Shown here one piece after another: positions 20,560 through 27,915 of a DNA stretch of 27,915 bases. The DNA comes from Rhizophagus sp. LPA8_4_AMF (Eukaryota; Glomeromycota; Glomeromycetes; Glomerales; Glomeraceae), in contig JADRCO010000705.1 in assembly GCA_021464525.1 (NCBI GenBank), positions 1 through 27,915 on the forward strand. Direction: 5' to 3'. A program made the position numbers and the translations under genes. The notes below the pieces were generated by a model. The model did no database searches. It worked only from the letters and a program-made list of their open reading frames with translations, and was not told the origin of the DNA. Position 1 is the stretch's first letter, and each line of letters starts with the position of its first letter.

Positions 20560-22384
20560 GTTCTTTAACCAAATATATGGAGTGTCACTTTTATTTAAGT
20601 TTATTGATATTTTAATGACCAGTGATATTTCATTTCAGTTTGTATATTTTAATTATTACTGTTATTTATTGTAGTTTTATGATGTATTTTTTTTTCTTTT
20701 TGAAGAGTTTTATGTTGTATTGATTGATATTATTCTAGAAACCATGTATTTTTTTTTAAAAGTTTTGGGGTTATTCAAAAAAGTAAATTACACATTTATA
20801 ACATTACTTTTAAAGCTGATATAATACTGTACTTTGTACTTTTGTTTTTGATATTAATGTTAAATAATTTTAATAATAAAATTACAGTAAAAAATAATGG
20901 GAAGACCTTTTTTATAAAGTTATATATACAACTTTACTTATTAATTAAAAAAGTTTAATGAAATGCATACCAAAATATAAATTTTAAATAACATGTTACT
21001 TTAAAGAGGCGTTTCGTATCTTTTTTAAAAAACGCGATTTGGTTTTTTAAAGACAAATGTTACACAAAACAATCTCATCCAATTAAGGATGCTCGCACAT
21101 ATGGGTCTTTTATTAGATAATGGATGGTATAGCTTATAGTTATTTTCTGTATTAATAAAAAAATAAATAAGTTTTGCAAAAAATTAAAGAAAATATAAAT
21201 ATTGATATTTATATTAAATAACAAAAGATTGTATAACTTATGGTAACAACAATACTGTTTTTTGTATATGTAAAATTTAAAATTTATACATTTGGGATTT
21301 GGGATTATGACAGCTAAAATGTACGCATGGGAAAATTTTTTATATAAAATATATTCAATTTCACACAAAAGTAGAAGTGAAATTTCACGTTTTAGTCGCA
21401 AACTATTTTCCATTTTATAAAAGTATTTATTTTATTATTATTTTATTATTAAACGCAATAAAAGAACATATAAACCACTTTTATATTGATCACAAAAATC
21501 ACTATGAATTACCGAATGACTTGATTTTTCTTTAGTTTAATAATTACTCCACAATAAAACTCATCCATTGGTTTTAACTAAAAATAAAAAAAGATTTAAA
21601 ATAAATATTTGAAAAAAAGATTCAGAATACGATTCATTTTGTTTTCTTTAGTAAGAGAACCGTGTACTTAAATTGAAAGCATGCCATAAAATAAAATAAT
21701 GAAAAGTAAATACAAAAAGAAATGTTCTTGAAAATATTTATATATAATATAAGAAGTTTAAATAATAAAGGTTGTATGTAAAAAAGTCTGCTTGGATTGT
21801 TCTAAGCAATAAAGACGAAGGGTGTATACAATGAAAAATATGTATATGTATATATATATTATTTAATGAAAAATAAAACTTATGTACCGTAAAAGAATTC
21901 TTTGAACTTACTCAAGTATATTTCGGGATAAAAAGTAAAGCTATACATATTTATATTCGTTCACATCAAGTGAACTTTACCCATTAAAATACTTTAATAA
22001 AATCAAAAATTGCTTCACAGTATTATATCCAACCAACCAACCAACCAACCAAGAAATTTCTTTAAACCATTGAAATGCTTGCATTTCTTGGTTACGCATA
22101 AATATTTTTAGGCTTTGGATGCAATCCTCAGCAAAAAGAAAAAAAGGAAAAAAAAAAAAAAAAATATTACACGATAAACCTTGTTCCCAAATTCTCCGTA
22201 ACATTCTCATAACATATTGCTATACCTTATATAATATGCGTAATAAAAAAATTAGCCATAAAATACAAGTAGAGTGTATAATTGGGAGTGATAAAAGGAA
22301 ATATAAGAATATATATAGGTATACACATATATAAACACCAAAAGAATTATTAATATACTCCTGTTTTCACCTTTTTTTTTGTTT
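20560..22384. other. Gene-free region downstream of the bHLH gene
   Basis: This is AT-rich sequence without a convincing gene. It holds a small hairpin around GCGTTT/AAACGC at about 21007-21035, a (CCAA)6 microsatellite at 22029-22052, and long A runs near 22140-22165. The 3' untranslated part of the bHLH gene should lie at its right end. A 112-codon open stretch on the minus strand at 21075-21413 is rich in Ile, Leu, Tyr and Lys and looks like AT-driven noise. Confidence 0.5.
22029..22052. repeat. (CCAA)6 microsatellite
   Basis: Six perfect tandem copies of the tetranucleotide CCAA stand out in AT-rich non-coding DNA, about 330 bp beyond the stop codon of the bHLH gene. Confidence 0.97.
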
Positions 22385-23989
22385 CTATGGCAGACTACCC
22401 AAAGATGATGAACCAAAAAGTCCACCACTCGATGAATTATTTAAATCCGATCTGCTCGAAGCTGAACCGGAATTATTATCAATAGGTATTCCTGACTGTG
22501 ATGATAATTCTCGAACTTGAGTTTCCAATTTTACGTTACGATTCCTTTCTTGTTCTACCATTGATTGAAGAAGTCGAATATAATCCACTGATTTACGAAG
22601 AATCACGCCTTTATTAGGTTTATTGGCAGAATCAACATATAAGTCCGGCAATAAAGTTGAGAGCTCTTGAATTTTTTCGTTAATATTATCCCGGCGACGA
22701 CGTTCAACTTAATATTAGAATGAATAAATAAATAAAATTAAAAATTTGATATTGAAGAACCAATAACAATCAAACAAAAATTATTATTTTGTACAATGGA
22801 TGTAGACAAGTATTCTAATTTGACAATTAGGTCACAACATATCTCTTACCAGCATTATGTGACTCACGTCGACGACGTCTCTTCTCAAATAACATAGCCC
22901 TATAAAATAATTATCGTTAAAATCTCTTATTATTCCGATAAATAAAAAAAAAAAAAAATTCGAATCTACCTGACAGAGAAAAAAAAATCACAAAATAATA
23001 CATGCAAAAATACACGCTTATGATGTTAATTTATTGATCCACAAAAAAATAAAATAAAATAAAATAAAAACCAACATAAGCTGTTTAGATTCTTGATTAA
23101 TGAATACGTACTGTTTTTGAGAATCGGTATCGTCAGATTCCATGAAACCAGAAGAGATCATTTCATTAGCAGGGAATTGCAATGAACTTGGATGAGCGCC
23201 AGTAAAGTTGTTATCTAAACACCATTGGTCACCATTAGTAGGAAGCACCGGTAGAGACATACTGATTTGGCTCAAATTGTTCACATTGTTCACATTGTTA
23301 TGTGGATGTCTGAATATCTTACTATTATTATTATTTATGTTTGCCTTGACATCCATTGGACCTATTGCAGAAGTAGTAGTAGGGGCGCTCATTGGAAATT
23401 CTTCAATATACGGGTAATCTACGTTTTCAATACTCCTGGGAGAATAAAGCGAATTATTACCAGGTGACCCTCCAAAAGACTGAAGACTGTCTAAATGAGA
23501 GGTTGGTTTATAAGAAGTTCCAAAAGGTTCAGAATCAAAGCCATGACCTGGTGGACTCCCTAAATGAGGGATTGGTTTAAAAGATCGTTCAGTTTCAAAA
23601 GTATGTGGTGGGGTGCCATGAGGTGAGCTTGTCATTGGTGACACCAGTGTATTTTGATGATCAAAGTCTAAGTCAACATTAATTTCTGTAGGAGTCGATT
23701 CCTGTTTTATATGGTTCATATTATATTGGAGTTGTCGCATTGACAAAATCTGAGGGTCTATGGTATCACTAGAGAAACTATTATTCGAGAGAGGATTATT
23801 TGCTTGAAAAGAATTATTAGGAGTAGGCGGTGCTCCATCGCTGTTAGTCTGCCTCTGATTTCTCAACTGAGTCTGTGCCAAATGATAAGGTGTAGGATTT
23901 GCGAGACGAGAAATGGGTTGTGGTGTTGTTTGTTGTTGCTGTTGGGGATGAACGAAAGAAGTTCCTTGTTGGTACAGTTCTGGGTTCAT
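22385..23989 (-). CDS. bHLH-zipper transcription factor, MiT/TFE-like
   Basis: Three exons (23112-23989, 22850-22899, 22385-22707) join in phase to 416 residues. The first 290 residues are low-complexity, rich in Gln, Asn, Ser and Pro, typical of a regulatory or activation region. The basic region at 299-316 ([18 protein letters not shown]) carries the H307-E311-R315 set that reads CACGTG. Helix 1 follows ([15 protein letters not shown]), then a loop with [16 protein letters not shown] as in MiT/TFE proteins, then a short zipper at about 356-378. The C-terminus is Ser/Gly/Asn-rich. The splice joins fall inside the basic region, with introns of 212 and 142 bp, longer than elsewhere in the window. 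An in-frame TAA upstream of the ATG supports the start. The exact orthologue is uncertain; it may be a fungal-specific relative. It stands alone amid repeats. Confidence 0.88.
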
Positions 23990-25811
23990 TTGTATATTGT
24001 CTCTAGCTGTCGGCGTTCTTGATTTATTGGTTTTTTTTTATTTTATATCTTCAAAATACTAAAAGTAGTTTGGTTCGAATATGTGAAATTTTTTTTTTTT
24101 AAAACAAACAGAACATGCTGAGAGAGGTTGAAATAGTGAACAGAGAAGAAAAAAAATTTAATAATAATATATATGACGCAAGAGACAAAAAACAAATGTA
24201 GGGGGGAAGCTTGCAAAATTTTCTTTCGACGTACAACCTTTTTTGATCAAACTCTAGCTTACTTAGGTTGCCTATGATATCATATGTGACATCTGAAATC
24301 AACTTTTTTCGCTATTATGGTTTTTACTTATAAATTTATATATATTATCAATAAAGAAAGGGATAAAATCCTATTTTCTAATGAATCTTAAATATAGGGA
24401 CGGTGGCTTGATTATTGAGACTAAAAGCCACATTCATTCTTGCTTATTTTGTTAAAATAAAGAAACGCAGCAAAATAAAATGTTCGGAAGATACCGTCGC
24501 TTCTTCACTTGAATCTAAACCAAATTTATTCTGCTTGTGTAAGTACACGGGATTGACGGGAATAATCACTCTCTAATTAAAAGGAAGATTCTAAATGCCG
24601 CTTTACATTATTTTCTTAGCTAAACTATAATTCTGTCGCAGTAAAGAAAAGAAATCCCGATTATATTAAGTATTAACTTGATTATCTCCGCAGCTAATTT
24701 CAATCCGATCGAACGAGTACAAAGTTGATGCGCACATAACTTAACTTATCTCCTTTATTCCTAATTTTCCCTCGCTCTTCTCGACACATACACACAAAGA
24801 GAAGCTTAAATTTTATGTCACATTTGTCATAATGTGCGCTAGTTTGTACCCAAAAAAATTAAAAAACGCAATCTCCAAATTATTTAGCATGGGCAAAAAC
24901 TCTTTCTTTCGATCTACTGCATATAATCACCTTGTAAAAATTTAGTTAGATTTCATTTATATTTCATACGAATGAATTTAATATATGTATAGAGGAAATC
25001 AACAATTTTGACAAAATATTCTTACCAGCTTTATTACAACTTCAACCGAATTGGTTTTATCATTGTATAAATAATTTTCTAATTGAGATTCAATAATAAC
25101 CTAAATATTTTATTTAGTTTAATCTTTTTTTTTGGTGCTAGATAATCAAATAATGTCGTACTTGTATCACAAATTTTATCTATGGAACAAAGGTTGAATT
25201 GTTCTTGATTCTTGTTTTCTTGTTTGATTTCCTGTTAGATAAGTTCTTTGCAATATAGTACTAACCACTATCAAAACTCGGTATAATAAATCACGTGAAT
25301 ATAAACAAAACTTTTACCTCGGCAATAAATTATTGGCAGTTATTATTTTTAATATTAATTCATCTCTTCTCATTTTTCTTGTACTCTTTTATCTTTTGTA
25401 TTTTTCTTTATCTTTACCATTTTAAAAATATAGTAATTGTATTATTTTTCCAGTCAATAAAACAATCTTTTAAAAAAATTTTTTAAAAAAAGCCAATTAA
25501 AAATTTAATTTAAAAGATGAGTAATAAAATTATTTATCTGAGATAAAGAATAAATTTATCCTAAATTATATATAAATTTGCTAAAAAGAGCTTATTAAAT
25601 CATTTCATTAAAGTGATTTTAATAGTATAAAAATCATATTTTTAGTATAAATATTGACAAAATTATAGTCTAATAAATATTTAATAATTATTGATTGTAA
25701 CTCTTTTCAGTCATGTTCACAAACAATTTTTTTTTACTAATATTTTTTTGTTTAAATATTTTATTTTTCTTTAGTTTCTTTATATTAAATATACTTTAAG
25801 TTTTTAATATA
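23990..25811. other. Upstream region of the bHLH gene
   Basis: This is a non-coding region of some 1.8 kb on the 5' side of the minus-strand bHLH gene. Composition between 24400 and 24900 is somewhat less AT-biased than the rest and may be 5' UTR or promoter. A CACGTG box at 25292-25297 could allow self-regulation, but it is 1.3 kb away. No transcript or RNA gene could be identified. Confidence 0.4.
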
Positions 25812-25984
25812 CAGTCAGACCTCCATATAATCACCTCCTATATAAGAACACCTCTTTATAAGCACTTTATTTTTGCTAACCTACATATCATTTTATTAGT
25901 AAATTTGACCTTTATATAGTCACAACTCTATACAATCACTAATTTTGGCAGAACCGATTGGGTGATTATATGGAGGTCTGACTG
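25812..25984. mobile_element. Mariner-type MITE, 173 bp
   Basis: The ends are near-perfect inverted repeats: CAGTCAGACCTCCATATAAT on the left and the same sequence read from the right, continuing CACC on both sides, flanked by TA dinucleotides. The length equals that of 15592-15764, and the interior matches in reverse orientation (for example CCTATATAAGAACACCTCTT and TTGGCAGAACCGATTGG). It is non-coding and looks younger than the copy near 15.6 kb because its ends are better preserved. Confidence 0.92.
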
Positions 25985-27141
25985 TACACTGTTCTTTATT
26001 ATTTTATTTTCTTTTAATAATACACTTCAAGGTTTTATCCTTATTAGGTATTAGCGAACTAACTGTTTGATTTTATTCTAGGTTGGCAAGTATCCTAAAG
26101 CAATAAGTTATTGTTCTAAGTAGATATATTATAGAGTACCATGTCTCTCAAGTTTAAGCGTTTATATAGACTGATTTGACATATTATACCAATAGTAACC
26201 AATTCCCATTTACTATAAAATTATCACATGCAATGCGTCAAATTCGCCCATATATTATTATCAGATGATATACTATGAAAAGAGTTTAAGAAGCCTTTGA
26301 AAATGAAAACTTTCTTTAGTTTCTAAATAATACAAGCAATTACATCAATAGTCCTATGCATTATTACATCTTAGTTGAATGGTTAGATAAAGCTAATATT
26401 AGATCAGCACACTTATGAAAATTTTTTCTTAACTATGCGATTATTGATTTTGAAAGATTTTTAGTTATTTTCTCATCTTTACTACCTTCCTCTCTGCTTT
26501 CTTTTCATTTTCTCTTCAACCCTTTTTCCAAAAGGGTTTATTTACTTGGTTGGCCTTATTCAGAAAACTGTATTACATCACAAACTAAATCTTCTTTTGA
26601 TTTTAACTTAAACATATTTTTGGTACGTATTATTGTGAACAAAGATAATTCTCATACACAAAATCAATAATAACAAATACTACGTAATTTGTACAGCTAC
26701 TACTCTTTTCTGGACTTAATTTCCTATTGGTTTAATGTTTGGCCATGGATTCTCTCACACTCAAATAGAACTTTATTTATTAATACCTTTAAATTTGATC
26801 AGTAGGCTCATTTTTAAATGATTCTTTGCACCATAACAGAAAAAAAACAGAGAAAAACAGATGATATATTATAGTATTATTTCGCTAGTAATTTTGCTTA
26901 CTTTTTATATTTTTTTTACTATAAATTTTATTTTTATTTTTTTCTTTTATTATTTCTTTTTCTATTTTGTTTTTCTTTTATTTTTTTCTTTTATTATAGA
27001 ATTTTCTTGGATGTATTTATTATCTCTGTTTATTAATTTGATTTGAAAAGTGTAAAAGTTTTAGTTTTTTAAGCATACTTTTTTGATTGGAACTAATTCA
27101 ATAACTATAGATGGATTTATCAAGCCTACTATATATGACAA
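25985..27141. other. AT-rich gene-free region
   Basis: No gene was recognised. A pyrimidine-rich patch lies near 26480-26545, and an extreme T-rich run at about 26890-27000 creates a Phe/Ile-rich open stretch that I treat as noise. No RNA gene was seen. Confidence 0.5.
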
Positions 27142-27889
27142 TAAAAGAATTACAACATTACCATGTGATCGACTGGAGGACTTATTTGCCATATGATCAA
27201 ACTGTGTATTATTAAAGGAATTCCTACTTTAATAATCGCATGCAGATAACAATAGGGTTATGTGAATTAGCAGAAAACTTTTATTAATTTTTAAGAGAAT
27301 CAGTAGGGATTATAAAAATTGCAGTGTGACAGGTCCTTGGATACCAAATTTCTTAAACTATAGATAGGAAAATTCTGCTAAGATGAATTATAAATTCACA
27401 ATCCTACCTATATAGAAATAAAATTCTACTAGTAGTATATAAAGTCCTCAAACATCTCTCATACAACTTACATTTGAGTTTGTAAAAAGTTTATATATAA
27501 ATTCTAGCCAAAATTGCGTATTACAGGGGTGTTTTTAAAATTTGTTATCCTACATGCTCCTATATTTAAGCTATTCAATAATTGGATTTTTACAATCTTA
27601 TACTTGTTGGATTCGCTTTAATGAGAGAAATCCATTAATAATAAGATCACATTTCTAGTATAGATATTAACTGAGTTATTATAAAATATGTATTTTATTA
27701 TACGTTTACTTGTGAGTTGTATGAGAGATGTTCAGGATCCTAATGTACACATAAGGTTTTTTAGAATGATGAATGGTATTGTACTTAATTATATTAAATA
27801 GCTAGTTTTCATTTTTTTTCTACAAATTTATTAATTATATTAACTCTAATAAAGTATAACATATGCTGCAGAAAAAAAAAAAAAAAAAA
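27142..27889 (+). mobile_element. Retroelement 3' end, copy 2 (interrupted)
   Basis: This segment is homologous to 20149-20559 in the same orientation, roughly three quarters identical by eye over shared blocks. It ends in 18 A residues (27872-27889) after AACTCTAATAAAGTATAA. An inserted fold-back element of about 300 bp at 27444-27740 accounts for its extra length. No intact reading frame is seen. Confidence 0.6.
27444..27740. mobile_element. MITE nested in retroelement copy 2
   Basis: The inverted ends share AACATCTCTCATACAACT exactly: forward at 27451-27468, and as its reverse complement at 27715-27732. Outer bases are similar (CCTCA against CCTG). The uninterrupted relative at 20.4 kb lacks the whole segment, which shows it is an insertion. 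There is no coding content, and the target duplication could not be resolved because the flanks have diverged. Confidence 0.7.
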
Positions 27890-27915
27890 TTATTGATTGT
27901 AAAATTTTATTTAGT

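Noticed and set aside
21075-21413. 112-codon minus-strand open stretch
   Set aside because: It is rich in Ile, Leu, Tyr, Asn and Lys as expected for random AT-rich DNA, with no domain, no splice support and no related sequence recognised.
26861-27046. 61-codon plus-strand open stretch, mostly Phe/Ile/Leu
   Set aside because: It is created by a long T-rich run. It has membrane-like composition but no motif.
1-27915. tRNA, rRNA and other structured RNA genes
   Set aside because: I looked for T-loop-like GGTTCGAA and other conserved blocks. The single similar string near 24071 has no cloverleaf around it.

Overview
The window looks like nuclear DNA of an early-diverging fungus. It is very AT-rich, its genes are split by many short GT-AG introns (mostly 58-105 bp), its proteins are fungal in type, and the spaces between genes are full of short inverted-repeat elements and decayed repeats. 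A Rhizophagus-like (Glomeromycotina) genome is my best guess. That is an inference from composition and style; no species marker was seen.

The left half (about 1.5-14.6 kb) is a compact cluster of seven housekeeping genes on strictly alternating strands: a sphingolipid C9-methyltransferase (+), proteasome subunit beta-4/PRE1 (-), a SREK1-like RRM splicing factor with a huge Arg/Glu/Asp/Lys-rich tail (+), RNA polymerase I subunit RPA49 (-), the mitochondrial twin-CX9C protein COX23 (+), the U1 snRNP protein LUC7 (-), and the peroxisomal import receptor PEX5 (+). This gives three head-to-head pairs sharing upstream regions of 131-200 bp, separated by tail-to-tail gaps. I rebuilt every exon by reading frame, splice-site phase and family similarity; all seven models close in frame with terminal stop codons.

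The right half (14.6-27.9 kb) is mostly non-coding and repeat-rich. It holds two 173-bp mariner-type MITEs in opposite orientation, a decayed open reading frame, a roughly 2-kb degenerate tandem array with 65-85-bp units, several fold-back elements, and two copies of a poly(A)-ended retroelement tail, one of them interrupted by a nested MITE. One clear gene sits here on the minus strand (22.4-24.0 kb): a bHLH-zipper transcription factor resembling the MiT/TFE class, predicted to bind CACGTG.

Functionally the genes are basic cell machinery: membrane lipid, protein turnover, splicing (two genes), rRNA transcription, cytochrome oxidase assembly, peroxisome import and transcription control. No defence system, CRISPR array or biosynthetic cluster was found. 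The most unusual items are the 9-nt microexon in the methyltransferase, the roughly 525-residue charged tail with a near-identical 190-bp internal duplication and matching polypurine DNA, the long exon-bearing intron in LUC7, and the layered repeat landscape.
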